Below are positions 34,185-46,889 of a DNA stretch of 64,000 nt, in pieces (the first letter of the stretch is position 1; each line of letters begins with the position of its first letter). The stretch comes from Ectobius pallidus (lineage: Eukaryota > Arthropoda > Insecta > Blattodea > Ectobiidae), in contig CAXKWD010000006.1 of the NCBI GenBank assembly GCA_964059195.1, positions 65,923,073 to 65,987,072 of the forward strand. Direction: 5' to 3'. Under the pieces are notes generated by a model that did no database searches, was not told the DNA's origin, and was given only the letters and a program-made list of their open reading frames with translations. The position numbers and the translations under genes are program-made.

Positions 34185-37100
34185 GTTAAAGAAACATTGT
34201 GGAGAGGGACGGTAGTATGGAATGCAGTACTAATTTAATGTAATAGTCTATTACTTGCCACATTGTTTACAATATTTTCTTCATTACAGGGCATTAATGC
34301 TGGTACATGATTTTAATGTGTTTTATTCCTAGAAAAACCTAAATGTTCTTGTTTTAATCATCGTTAATTGAGGATGCTAAATTAGATTTTTGTACATTCT
34401 TTATATGTTTATATTATTTTTACCTTCGTAAAACGAATATTGTCTGCAAAAATCAGAGAAGTACCGTATGCTAATATTTTAATTTATTTAAATTTGTGAC
34501 AAAATGTAAGCATTTGATAGTCCACTTAAGGGTTATTGCTTTGTTTAATCATCGTATTATAACATTTCTACTCCAGTACTCCTATTTTCAGACAAAGAAG
34601 TAACTTAAAATGTATGTTTCTCAAATCCTGATAAAATGTACTTAACGGGTTTCGAAGAAAGCCCACAATATTGTTGTATTAAGAAAATAGTGTAGTACGT
34701 TCATAACTACTAACGTTTGCTTGTTCAGCTTGTTCTTTGTTTTGTGTGTGTTTATCTAATTTTGACTGCGATAAAGACAAAATCATACAAATTCATGGAA
34801 ATACAGAAAATAATACTGTTTTGCCCGGTTTTTAGATTTGATTGGTAACTTTTCTTTTTTTTTCATCTCTATTTTAACCATTATTAAAGCCCTAACCTAT
34901 TTTGAGTCCTGAGTTTATATTCCTTGCATGCGATAATTATAATTCTTATTAACCATTTCGAGATCATAATATTTCAGAAACAACTACCTCTACTTAGCTC
35001 TTCTACTTTTTTTAATCAATCCTGCTAATTTTAATATCCTTCTCCATGGTTCTGCAATTTATTTATAAAACGTTTCTTAGTTTTCACATTTTTCAGCTAC
35101 CGGTAAAATCTCCCAAAGGATTAATAGGCCTCTTCTTCGTAGGAAACCTAGGCACGGTCATTGTTCATTATTTTTCTTGTCTCATGATTTATATGCTCTA
35201 TATAGCCCATATATTCCCTTCTCCTTCTTTAATCTGGAAGACTAACTTGTCTACGTTTAGCACAGCATACAGATACATGTTTCATGAATAATGTGCATGT
35301 ACGAGCTGGTAGACTACTAAATCAGTGTGTACCTTCACTATCATGTTACAGCTAACTTCATGTTCATGCAAGTGCAGCTACGTCCGGCACTTAGACTAGG
35401 ATAAGATCCCACCGAGCGAGGACCTTCCACTTTTTATAGTCACTTAGCACGCTAATTGTGGTAAGATTGCCTGAACAAAACACCGGATACATCGTAGTGT
35501 GTAGGATAAATTATCAGCTTTCGGCATGAAGTAATGAAGGTTTTATCATAGTTAATTATGTCGCCTTCAGTTTAATATTTTTCTGAAAAATATATTTAAA
35601 AATGTTCCGACATATTTTGTACAATTTATTAAAAATAAACAATAATTACAATTATTAATTTTATGACGTGATAATTTAATGTGTTCAAGTGTAAATTATT
35701 CTTCTTAGGTGCCATATCCTTGGGTTGTAGGCAGTCCCACTACCGATAGTCACTAAGGGTAGTGCAAGATCAAAAGAATGTGTCCGTGCCTGCAGTGATA
35801 TCCTATTATCCTTAGGCCTATGCAAAATGCAAACTGCGCTTTGCTTCCGGTGGAGTCTTCATTGTTGACCTTCCCGAAGTTATTAGTATAATTGAACATA
35901 GACCTACAGTAAACTTTTAAGTTTGTACGTGTATAAAAATAGAATAAAATAAAAATTGTATGGTTTTGTCCTGGTATCTAGGTTACTAAACCAGGACGTA
36001 ATTTTATTTTGCTAAGTTGATTTAATTATTTTTTGAGAATACAAGCTTTAATACAGATTATTAGATTTGCAAATTCTTCTTCTCTACACAAATTTATTTC
36101 AATTTTGCAATACTACTTACTTACTATTTAAAAAAAAAAATATGTATATCTAAATCCACAGTTAAACACAATTCAAATTCTACTGCTGCGTGAATCCAGT
36201 AGTGCACATTTCATTGGTCCTTCGAGTGTGCTACCAACGCATCCTTAAGGACTCTGTAGGAAACAGCACTGCATTACCGTATATATAATAGCATGGAAAC
36301 GGGAATCTTGTCATTACGTGACTCTGTCAGATCAATTTGAATTCAAATGAAACCCTACTCATTCTGTGCACCCAAGTAACGTAATTTACTAAGTCTCTTA
36401 ACTGTATGATTTAATCACTATGACTTCTCGGAGGTACTTACAGCTTCTGTCTTAGTTCCTCTTGTGAACACTTGGAATAACATCCGACTTTAGTTTTCAC
36501 CTAACATGGTTAATTGCGTAACCATTTTTTTGGTGAGAATTAGGAAGATTCCATTTTACCTAACTGTTAAATTTGTATATAGATATATTTTATATATATA
36601 TCATAAATGAATATAACCGTATTTGCTAGTTGAGTTTACAATTTCAACCTTACCGGTCTTTACTTCATTTTTGTGTTTTAATATTGACTTCATCAGGCAG
36701 CTAAGTTACGTTAAAAGTTATCTTTTAGCATGAATACATTTTGAAGTGGCATGAGTTAATATATATATGTGTTACATAAAAAAGCTCTGTCCTTGAACAC
36801 CATACCGTAAAAACGAAAATCATATAATCATTAAATTGTATATTTGAGTATCTTGTGAGGATATCACCCAAATTAGCCTATGGCGAGACTTCATTTACTC
36901 TTAATACAATTTTGACAAGGGAAAATTGAGTTTCTTTAAATAGCTATTAACGATTTTCTTTAAAAGTCGTAGGGCTGCATTAACTGTTCCTACTAAAACC
37001 TAAGGAAAGAAAATCTAGGCAAACGTTTTCACAAAAGTGGCCTACAGGGCAGTTACAAGCTAGCTAAATTTTCATAATCTTACATTTCAATCATGTCTCA

Positions 37101-37470
37101 GGAAAATAAAAGATGTCTGTGAGTAAGACTCAGACAACTGAATGCACACTCTTGTAACCTTGGAATGCAATGACTCACTTTGAGAAAATCCATGGTTAGG
37201 CTAGAGAAAGTCACACAGCTGCTTCGAATAAGATTTTTTCGGCTTCCTATGATTTTTAAATAGTTTTGTACAAATTTTCATGTAACGGAAATATAATGTA
37301 TCTGTGTGTTTGCAATATGAAATTTTATACACCAGTATTAATGTTTGCAAATACAGTAAGATATAGTAAATGTTTTGATCCGTTATGTGGTGTGTATTAA
37401 GGAAATCAGATCTGTTAATGATATGATTATTTTTGTGACTCTTTGTACCGTACATTAAGTGTTACTGTAA
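34185..37470. other. AT-rich stretch without genes
   Basis: No coding region or structured repeat recognised. Short AT-rich near-palindromes occur at about 36580-36605. Confidence 0.5.
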
Positions 37471-37475
37471 TGAAG

Positions 37476-37658
37476 CTGCTGCTTCAGAGAACTAAAAAGA
37501 ACTACATATAAATCAAGATTCTGTCTCTTTTATATATATATATATAAATTTGTGGGCCACCTTATGTATAAATTATATAAATAACTTGTGGACCACTTTA
37601 ACAAAGAGAAAGAATCTTGATTTATATGTAGTTCTTTTTTAGTTCCTTGAAGCAGCAG
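37476..37658. mobile_element. Fold-back element (MITE), 183 bp
   Basis: Arms of about 57 bp face each other: left CTGCTGCTTCAGAGAACTAA continuing AAAGAACTACATATAAATCA, right (reverse complement) CTGCTGCTTCAAGGAACTAA with the same continuation. The loop holds two AT runs and a doubled GTGGGCCAC/GTGGACCAC segment. No coding capacity; no certain target duplication because AT microsatellite sequence follows. Confidence 0.75.
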
Positions 37659-37828
37659 GATATATATATATATATATATATATACATACACACACATATT
37701 ATACATGTGACCTCTTAATGATATTTTGAGTATATAAGGCGAAAAATTTAGTTGATTAATGTGAATTTCGCTCAAAGAAAAAGATGAAATTTATCAATAG
37801 TAATTTATTGTTTTCTGTCTTCTTTCAG

Positions 37829-37854
37829 GTATGTCGTTCGGCCGTGAAAATATC
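37829..37854 (+). CDS. Candidate 26-nt micro-exon
   Basis: A near-ideal acceptor (TTGTTTTCTGTCTTCTTTCAG ending at 37828) is followed by 26 bases and then a consensus donor GTAAGT (37855-37860). In the phase supplied by the candidate first exon at 18003-18084 it reads (G)MSFGRENI and ends in phase 0. Both splice sites being strong over so short a span is unusual by chance, but no neighbouring exon proves the gene. Confidence 0.25.
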
Positions 37855-37861
37855 GTAAGTA

Positions 37862-39165
37862 GTCTCTTTTATAACATTTTTATTTAAAAAAAGTTTATCT
37901 TCCAGTTATTAAGGTTTGCCAATGGTGATCAAAATTTACTACTAAGGTGCTACATCCTTAGGACTCACGTCTAAATTCATTGTAATCTTGTTGATAATTC
38001 TAACATATTTCTCGTAATATAAAGTCTTTATAAGTCTTTACGAGGTCGCCCTGCACTAGCAGGTATACACCGGTCGTAAAAGTGGTTCTCATAAGAATAT
38101 GAAATGCTGTGTGCCACTATAAAAGCACTAGTTTTATCTACATCAAGTTGGCATCCTATATCTCCTGGGGCAATACAAAAGTTTCCACTCCATTACGAAA
38201 GGGCATGCCAACGTCGACCAATATTACCTACCTTCTTGGCTGCAATGGCATTCTGTATACACTAAAATTGATTGATAGCTAGAGTGATTGATTGATATAG
38301 CTGTACTCTATTCAATTTGAAATTGATTGGTAGGAAAAGAATGGTAGAGTGGAAAGAAGACGGGGGTTAGAAAAAGCTTTACATCGGTTTGGCTCATAAA
38401 GCTTGGCGTTACGATCTAGAATAGGGCTCCAGCAGGGCAGAATATTTATGCAGCAGCCACAAAATGCATTCCTTCTCCAGTTTAATTCTTATTGACTGTC
38501 ACGCAAGCTGTTAGTTGAATTGAGCTGAGTTTTGTGAACAAGATGTAAATATGGCAACCTGCACCTTTTAAACATAATTAGGTAACTGAGAAAGAAAGAT
38601 TGATGTTACTTTCGAGGAACTCTCTTTGAATTTATATATTACAAAATGTTATATAAATATTGGAATTACCGATAATTTTATATGTATCAATGGACTACGT
38701 CTGTTCTTTTATGTCTTCTTTTCACCTTCTTTTAGCTTTTGGGATTCTGAACTCGGGATAGTAAAGTGATTCTGTAACGATAAATATTAGTACACCAGAA
38801 ATATGAAAATTATAGCCTATCCAAAGCAGGAAGTGGTGTATGAAATACCGGATGCAGGCCCCTTCTTTTGTGCTCATAAACATTACTTTGCTCTGGCCAT
38901 AAAAATAAACTTTTTTTTTTACTGTGGTAAGAGACAAAATGCCTAGATCAGTGCTCTAAGAATTAAGGGTTCTTGAAAGGTGGAAAAATCATACCAGATA
39001 ATTCACTTGGCTACAAAATTTAACTGTTTTCTTTTACAAAAGAAAAGTAACTCTATCTAGAAGTAGTTTTAATGCTGAATTCAAATCTACTTTTGGATTT
39101 TCCTATCAGGCAGGTCGTTTTGTGATACTCATTTGAAATTTTGTAAAATTAGTGACTAGCTGTCT
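37862..39165. other. AT-rich stretch without genes
   Basis: No recognisable features. Confidence 0.45.
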
Positions 39166-39168
39166 ATG

Positions 39169-40090
39169 TCAAAGTGATATACTCTTCATTCTGGCTTGCC
39201 TAGAATGTGGTAGATAGTGAGTTTCAGGCGTATTTTGGATCTGGAACATCTCTTTCTTTGGTCCAATAATAGTCAGCCAGCATGTTAGAACTCTATTTGC
39301 CTTGGTACCTTTCTTCATTGTAGAAATTTGCCGATGAAAAAGGGCTTCCGGAAAAAAAGTCTGAGAGTCCAAAGTGCATTTTTAAAGACATAATTATATC
39401 CCATAGCTTTATATAAATTCAGAAGATCAGCAACTATTATTATATCACGACATTTTTCTGCTTTATGATTTTAAAGTAAATTGCGACTTACATTTTTGAT
39501 TGACTGCCAGGCTGATTTCCCCAGTGGGTTTAATGGTCCATCAAAATGATCATCGATCTCTAGTAATCGTACTTATGGCCCTGTGTAGTCCATTCTTGCA
39601 TCACTGAGTTAAGGGAATTTCGATGTCGTATACAAGAATCCATAAGTTTTTATCCATTGCTTTGACGAAATTTTTCATTATTCCCAATTCAATATGCAAT
39701 GGATGTACATGTGCTCTTTCAGGAATCACTAAAGGTTACATGTGATACATTTTTCTCCTCATGGATAATAGATTAGCGTTATAACTTTCTAACGAAGTCA
39801 TTCTTCTTGTTTCTTCTGTCCCATTCGTACAAAAGAACAGACAAATTTCGTGTACCCAAGTCGCACCAAGCAATATCCAGCCAAGCAAATCACCACAGAC
39901 ATTCCATTTATGTTTTTCATATGGCATTGTCTCTAACACTAGTTTATTGTTTTCATATTATGATCTTTCGTATCAGTACATATACTGTAGGTATTCATGG
40001 AAGTTCATTGCCAATAGAACAGTAAATCCTTGAAACTAACTGTAGAAGAGTCTATGAACAGTCGCCACTCGTCTGGCTGATATTGATACC
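39169..40090 (-). pseudogene. Decayed member of a multicopy insect protein family (CGDL...ERFHQDI type), probably mobile-element derived
   Basis: Read downward on the minus strand, pieces appear in the order known from a protein family repeated in aphid, cockroach and hydra genomes: IGYQYQPDEWRLFIDSSTVS and FKDLLF (about 39990-40080), then MPYEKHKWNVCGDLLG (about 39880-39930), CLFFCTNGTEETRRM with the CxxCxWD-like region mutated, PERAHVHPLHIELGIMKNFV and KAMDKN (about 39640-39720), and finally ALFHRQISTMKKGTKANRVL (about 39280-39330), the counterpart of GERFHQDIS-MEKRYQGKW. Frameshifts and stops separate the pieces, so it is dead. The family has no firm function; its copy number suggests a transposon origin. 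Recognition rests on motif order, which I consider solid, while the superfamily is not assigned. Confidence 0.7.
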
Positions 40091-40174
40091 CAATAGTCTC
40101 CATTACAAAAAAAGTATATATAGCCTATATATATATATGTATAAATATAATTTTTACAGAGATGTAAAGTTTCC

Positions 40175-40310
40175 TTCCAGGGTCAGGACTGGGTGTTGTA
40201 TCCTTCATTGTTGTGTGTTGGGTATCCCCCCCACGGCTCGGTCCTAGGGAACGAACGGCCTCCGGGCCGAACACTTCATCATCATCATCATATAATATAT
40301 ATTATTAGAG
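40175..40310 (+). repeat. SINE-like tail with ATC run
   Basis: A GC-rich segment (CAGGGTCAGGACTGGGTGTT, ACGGCTCGGTCCTAGGGAAC) ends in (ATC)n before an AT stretch, the layout of the 3' end of SINEs with ATC tails. No A or B box is visible upstream. Confidence 0.45.
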
Positions 40311-40314
40311 TCTA

Positions 40315-43080
40315 CACTTTAAAAGCAGTATAGGCCTATACCTACTCTCTTCGAACCACCTACCTAATTTTGTAAATACCACAGTATCGTACTTTGATGG
40401 AAATACCTGTATAGTAAAAGTCACTTCTGTAGAAATATATCTAGCTGAGTTTCACCCTAATTTCTTTCTAGGTCACAACCACACTAATTTCCAAGACGAG
40501 TTTCAACTCTCCTCTCAGCCTGAACTCCGCAATGGAAATCGATTATGAAGTGATGTACCTTTATGGTTAACAGAATCGGAAGCTAGTGAGAAGCTGCTTG
40601 TATATCATTTGTCTTAAATTTCCTAAGCACTATGTCCCGAGAAAACTTTTGTATAGACGAAATCAGAGTTCCGTATCTTGACCGTAATCTTCTTGTCCCG
40701 TGTCAGCGATTGAGAATACTATAATATATCAATAAACTGATGTATCCGTAGACCTATCTACTTTTATCGGAGTCAATAAGGTTTCTTAAATGGCTTCTAT
40801 TATAATCATCAGACAGTAGTCAGACCTAAACACAGATCTTCATTGTCGGTATTGAATCAAGCGAGACGACTCTAGGGCTATCCGGTAAGATAAGGTCAGT
40901 CCTGAGGCTATGTGTTTTGACCAATAACTCACATTTAAAAAAATTGCGATAAGGCAATTGGTAGGGTTTCTGACTCTCCATTTATGTTTTCTCAATTATT
41001 GTAGTATGTGGCCAGTCCTGTCTTCAAACCAGGTAGTAACTGGAGAGTGCTTTTGCAGGAAACTTACTTCATGCATGAAACCGATACTCCACAAACCGGC
41101 TGAGCGTACTACACAAAACACGAAAGACGAAAAGTCAGTGGGTTCCCGGAAATAATAAAATTCTGAACTAATATTACAAAGCAAAAACTCGTGCAGAATT
41201 GTGAAAATATTATTCTCTGAAAACAAAAATGTTCCTGAACGACATATTATAATATTTCTGAAAACTGCCCGTAGTTAATTTTTAAAAAAGGTGGACGAAT
41301 GCTGAGTAAAGAGAAAGTTCAATTTGGATCATAGGCTACTTTAGTAAAATATAAAATTCTTACCAAAGCTTATAGATGTATGAAAACTTGGCGCTTTCGT
41401 ACTCCAGCAATATCAGGCACCTATGAAGGTCTATTCTCTACAATGAAAACAGAATACTTCAGGAGAAAAATTCCTTTAATTTTAAACCCATGACCTTCGG
41501 CCATTCGTGCCGATGCTTCTGGATCTGAGGTAGTCAGTGTTTAATTCAATTAGAATATCTCCCCTAGAATTCCTCTTAATGGTCGACCTCACTCAAAGAT
41601 TTTTTCGTCGTATTATAATAGAATTGAGGGGCACACTAATTTAGTGATTTCATGTGACTGGGTTTTCACTGTACAGTAACATTTAAGATGTAGGTAAATA
41701 TTCCTAGTCCTATTCGACTTCGAATAAAAGTTGGCATTGTAGGCCTACCTACACTAGAAATCTGATAGCCCGATTTCCATGAGGCGAGTCTGTAAAGTTA
41801 TTGTGCTGACTATTTAGTTCATGAACTGACTACCAAAGAAGCATTAACAATCTATAAATTTCACCCAATCAGAGCCATTGTCAGTGCAATGTTATCGAAG
41901 TTAAAAACATCTGTTTAATATAGGCTATAGTCGCATTTAATGTGCACATGCTTTCTTATTTCAGAACAGATAAACTGTTGATATTGGGTTTATGCATTTC
42001 TATTGTAATTTCCAGTTGATCTCATTCAGGAATCGAAACCACGATGGTGCCTTAACCATCGTAAAGCAGTATCAAAGTCAGTCAATAGAAGCATATTACT
42101 TAATATAAATCTTTATTCAAATGATCAAAGTCAATGACCATTGAAATCTTATTAATATTCATTATCAAGACGGACTTTTATAAATAAGAAAATATATTAC
42201 AGCAGTAATAGAATTTAGTGTTATTAGAATTTTGTGTTCAAAGCAAAAAAAAACAAGCTCCAAATATTCGTGCGTTCGTTAATTTTGTGATATCTAGGCA
42301 GCTTCCACGTACTGTTTTGTGCTCCTGTGTTTGCTTCAGTGCCTTTTGTTTAGTTTTAAGTGAAGATGATTAATTGGAGTTGACACAAGCTTATTTACTC
42401 AGAATTGAGTAAACTAACATCACTCGTGATACAACTAATATGCAGATGTTGTGTACTAAAATGGAAATTCGCCAGCTATATTGAAATTCTTGCATAAGTG
42501 ACAGAATATCAGCCTCTGTTCATTTACAAAATAAATATCAACCGCAGTACTGGCGCTAAAGTATATTTTTCATGAAACAGAACCTGCATCAGAGACATGA
42601 ATGTATTTACTACTGACTGTAGAATTAAAATAAAATATTGTAAATGATAAATTAACTAAAGTGTACTATTTTATTATGTGCTTTCTGAAATTTTTAAGGA
42701 AATAATGAGAGTAGTGTTTTCATTATGATTAAAAACATGCCTTCTTATCTTTGGAAATTCACCGAAAACTGGCTAATTCAAGCACTCACTCGATTTAACG
42801 AAAAGCGTGGTGAATACTTTCAGAGATATTTTACATTTAGTTACAAGTTGTTCTGAAACAGTTCCGCACAAAATTTCTTGCGTAGATTATATGTTTAAGT
42901 TATAATTTCTCTCTTAAATAACTTTATTTGTAGATTCTTGTTGACCGATTTTGAACTAGTAGGTTATAATTATTATTGATTCCACAGATTACTTTATCAA
43001 TTTATTCATGAAAACTTTTATTTATTTTAGGGAGTAGATGCGCTTTTCTCCACTTTTATATCCAAAATATGAGAAGAATT
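40315..43080. other. Gene-free stretch with weak SINE relics
   Basis: Two minus-strand tRNA-like relics: about 41480-41560 (reverse complement GGCACGAATGGCCGAAGGTC, related to the SINE head at 15304) and about 42025-42070 (reverse complement GTGGTTTCGATTCCTGA, a B box). Otherwise featureless. Confidence 0.4.
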
Positions 43081-43089
43081 ATTACATAG

Positions 43090-43284
43090 ACCTTGCGATC
43101 CGAGGAAGAATATTATAAGATAAACGATCGTGATTGGTCTATATCCGAGGAATTGCTAAACGTTACTAGCCAATATCAAACACGCTCGCGTACGAACGGA
43201 GTAGTCTATATTGATGTATTCAGCTATTCAAGTTTTCATGAACTTAATCACGAAAACACACGTCACGAATGTTTTATTTCATAA
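43090..43284 (+). other. Open frame of unknown status
   Basis: A 64-codon frame begins right after TTACATAG (possible weak acceptor) and reads TLRSEEEYYKINDRDWSISE and on to a TAA. It is richer in charged residues than typical chance frames here, but lacks a start codon, a strong acceptor and any recognised motif. Confidence 0.15.
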
Positions 43285-43624
43285 TTGAATAGATTTATTT
43301 TGTCCACACTCTCTCAGTTCATCAAAAGTTTTGTTAACAGTTTTAAATTTTTCTGTATTAAAAAATATAAAAATTATAAAAATTTAAGGTTGTTAAAAAC
43401 TAGTTACATAAGTCTGTGACGCGAGTGGAAATATTACAAAACACAAGTTTTTTGATATCATGAAATCAACATCATTACCTGTTTAATTTTCACATAAAGT
43501 AGTTTATTTTTTAACACCTGATCTACAAAATGTGCAGCATTAGCTCCTTACCTTTCTATTTATACAGCTGCAAAAGTAGTATATAAAATTCTTCTGCATT
43601 GAAGTTTTCCAACAGTGCGGAAAT

Positions 43625-43870
43625 GCGGAAGAAGGACTGAACCCTATTAGAGGGAATCTCTCCCTAGGCGACACCTTCACAAATAGGCCTCCTCAGGCCT
43701 GCAGTCGTGAGTTTTCCTGCCAGCCGGAGGTTTTAGCGGCTTCTGGGCCACGCACCGCACCATCATCAACCATGGGGGCAAATTACATAGGGTGCTCCCT
43801 CATGGAGTAAAACTAGGTGAGAATCTGAGCACCGGAACCAATTACTTATCGTGACCTCTAACTAACATTT
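43625..43870. repeat. GC-rich inserted block, probable SINE
   Basis: About 245 bases of balanced composition (GGCGACACCTTCACAAATAG, CCAGCCGGAGGTTTTAGCGG, ACCATGGGGGCAAATTACAT) sit in AT-rich flanks. Part (ACCATGG-GGCA) recalls the island at 7735-7985. No polymerase III boxes are certain, so the class is a guess. Confidence 0.35.
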
Positions 43871-44055
43871 TTCGCTCAAACAGTAATTATAATTTATTAG
43901 TAACTATTATCTGGGAACAGCCACTTTCAGTAAAGTCATATTTCGTATTTAATTATCATTTATTGAAAGATGATTCAAATCTTCACAAACCTCAAGTAAA
44001 ACTACACTGTTAATATAAAATCTGCATCTAGGATTTTTTCTTTGTGTAAAAAGTA

Positions 44056-44613
44056 ATGAACACATATCTGCTTGGTGAAAGTATTGTAACTGTGAAGATT
44101 TTAACAGCTTGTTCTTTCAGTAGATATAAACAAAAATTTAAACTAAATTTTTGTTCTAAGGGGGTATTTTATTCAGAAAATAATATTTTGTCCCAAAATT
44201 TTAACTACACTCAACTTTATAATTATTTTTTCACATCAGCACAGGAAAGAATAAGGAATACATTTTCCATTTACATTTTTTCAATAAAGTTAATAGGTTT
44301 TATGCTAATTATTTACATATATTTATTACGTGAACCACATATTTCTGAGCAATTTGGCAACGTCAAAACAATCGTCTTTCGTCTCGTAGTGTGCTCGTTT
44401 TGTACAAGTAACAAAGTTCATTGTCTCTACATCTGCGATCTGGCAGTGCGCTTTTGCAATTATGCGGAACTAATAATCAATTTTATCTTAAGTCATGGAC
44501 TAATTCACAAAACGCAAAATAGGTTTTATGTTTATTTTAATGTTAGCTCTGCACACTTACTGCTTCCACTTTGTATAAGAGTGGGAATTAGAACTGATCC
44601 AGGTTTTCTGTAG
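44056..44613 (+). other. Longest intronless frame outside recognised elements, 185 codons, unknown
   Basis: It starts at an ATG and is rich in Ile, Phe, Tyr, Leu and Ser, with two or three stretches that could pass as membrane segments (for example SIKLIGFMLIIYIYLL at about residues 76-91). I recognise no domain. Composition equals that of AT-rich noncoding DNA translated by chance, and no splice signals or upstream promoter features support it. Recorded because of its length only. Confidence 0.15.
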
Positions 44614-44619
44614 GCCTCA

Positions 44620-45990
44620 TTGTTGTTGCCTCATCTAATAACGTGAATCTGCAGTTCGTGTCAGTTTCTTTAGTAATGACTTAATCATCTCATCGTCTAG
44701 GGAAAGAGAAAGGGGGACGACTGATGATATTCTCAACGACCATACATTCTTCCTGATAATTTCATTTACGTGTAGTAATTTACGACCAAGTCGTCAGTAC
44801 TTGACATTCCAAAGAAGGAATACCGCGATTTTGAAGTTCATATACCTAAGTTCTCATCTAATTGTACAGTACTCGGAAAACCTGGAATTTTATGACTGAA
44901 TAATTTCTCAACTTCTCAGAGAACGCGAAAATTTTTTTCTTAACTATATTTTTATCCTATAACTATCGCCAATTATTCACCCCTGTTGGACCGGGGAGCC
45001 CGCTTCCATAGTTCAGACAGGCCTTTAGAAATCTTAGAGCATCAGGAGTAAATATATTGTGTATTGTAGTTCTTTATTTTAGTTTTCCAGGTGCCTCTAA
45101 ATTACCTTTGACGGGGATTCTCTCTAGGTTCGTAAATAAAAGTTTAAACATATTAATGCCAGGACATACAAAAATCTATTTAAGTACAGCCTACATGATA
45201 AAATTCACACTTCAGGAAATATTCGTAGTTATAGGTTCAAGATCTAGGCACTACGTAGAACTAAATGTTTACAATATTTTAAAGCAATCTTTGGCAATGA
45301 CATTGGAAAAAATGAATTTAAAAATGTTAACGATGTTAGTGATAGTGATAATTGAGCAATATTTTCCAGCCGAACTAGAAATTAAATCACACCATATTAG
45401 TTGAAGCCTTTGGCTTTCCTTCACAGTGGTCACTCGATCGGAAATCCCACGAAAAATTATTAAGGAACATCAAGAATTGAGAAAGAAACAAGAACGAAAA
45501 CAAAGCTGTAGGAAGAACATTTTTGTAAAACAATTTTTTTTAAAGAAAAAAAGAGAAGAAAAAGGGTTTCTTACAACAAATGCAACAACGTCGGTATAAG
45601 CGTGAAAAGAAAACTGTACTATATACATAATCCTAGCTGCAACCTGATTCAAATGTCTCCCTTCACAACTCAAAAGGTTACCTCAATCGGAGTGTCAACT
45701 GCATAGCCGTGACTTAAGACAAAAATAACTAGGTATTATTATATAAATAATAAGCGTGTGCAATTTGGTACGTGTTAGAATATCAGAAGATGTTTTAAAC
45801 ATTTTTAATTGACTTTATGAATAAATAAATTCAGCTAGGAATACAAAATACCGGCACAGTAGCACACCGACAGAGAAAATCTTAATTTTTTTTGTTCTCA
45901 TAGATACTAATACAATATAACATTTTTATTGTAGCATAAAACGTTAGGCCTACATTTCATGTAATATATTATATAATATGAAAAACGGTG
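44620..45990. other. Gene-free AT-rich stretch
   Basis: The plus-strand frame 45057-45404 has no recognisable motif. Nothing else structured seen. Confidence 0.4.
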
Positions 45991-46002
45991 CAGTGTAATG
46001 AC

Positions 46003-46747
46003 CAGGGCCCGGATTCTGATGACCTAGAATTGTTTGAAAAGTGACTTATAAAATGACCCTAAATTTTAAAGAAAATGACTTAATAGTTATAAAAATGACC
46101 TAAAAACTGATATTTTATTTATAAAAAATTATTATTGCACACACGACGTTATAGACTAGTTTGTACATAATTGTAAATACAGTAAATAACTGTAATGTTG
46201 TGAATGTTCTTTTCTCACGGAAATTTATACTAGCACTGAGGCAATGGCGAGCCAAAATTCGGCACATCCTTTTGTGGTCTGCCGTATTATATTGTTGTTT
46301 AATTGAGGGTAAACAGTAGTTTGCACTCTCAAATCCAAGCAGGTTGCAGACTCTGGTGCCAAGTCAATCTAATAACAATAGTAGTATAATATAACATTTT
46401 TTGCGTTTCTTTTATTCTCATTTCCGACTGAGACAAATGACAACACTTAACGCCGAATATTTCCTTCTTGCATTACACAAACAACACTTCAAAGGCAGCA
46501 CCGCTAGCGACGAGAAAAAGTTAATACACTCAAAGTAAGTACATGAAAATGACACGAAAATTACAAAATAATGACCTAAAATTGAAATAAATGCCCTAAA
46601 AATATAAAATTGCATAAAATGACAAAAAATTACCTAATAAAAATGTATTTCTATAATCTAGAAGCCTTGATTAGGAATTATCCACAAGTTGGCAATGTCT
46701 ATGCAGCATCAATAAAAAGATGACATGTCTTTTGAATCCGGGCCCTG
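46003..46747. mobile_element. Non-autonomous hAT-type transposon, 745 bp
   Basis: The ends are a 14-bp inverted repeat, CAGGGCCCGGATTC, and are flanked by 8-bp direct repeats GTAATGAC (45995-46002) and GTAATGTC (46748-46755), one mismatch. Eight-base duplications are typical of hAT insertions. Near both ends ATGACCTAAA-like words recur (four to five at the left, three at the right). No transposase remains; its ends differ from those of the intact hAT at 50007, so another element must have mobilised it. Confidence 0.8.
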
Positions 46748-46889
46748 GTAATGTCAAAGTAATAGATTAAATGTAAAATACTTCTGCTTTAAAAATCCAG
46801 AAACAGTTATAATGTGATTATGTGTATGACGACAATGCAACGTATAATAATTGACAGATTGGAGGTTTTCCTGGCAAAAAAAAAGCCGA

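Noticed and set aside
43030..43072. Exon beginning GGAGTAGATGCG after TTTATTTTAG
   Set aside because: Acceptor looks good but the frame ends after 13 codons and no donor follows; could be a last exon but unsupported.
44056..44613. 185-codon gene
   Set aside because: No domain, AT-driven composition, no splice or promoter support; kept only as a low-confidence entry.
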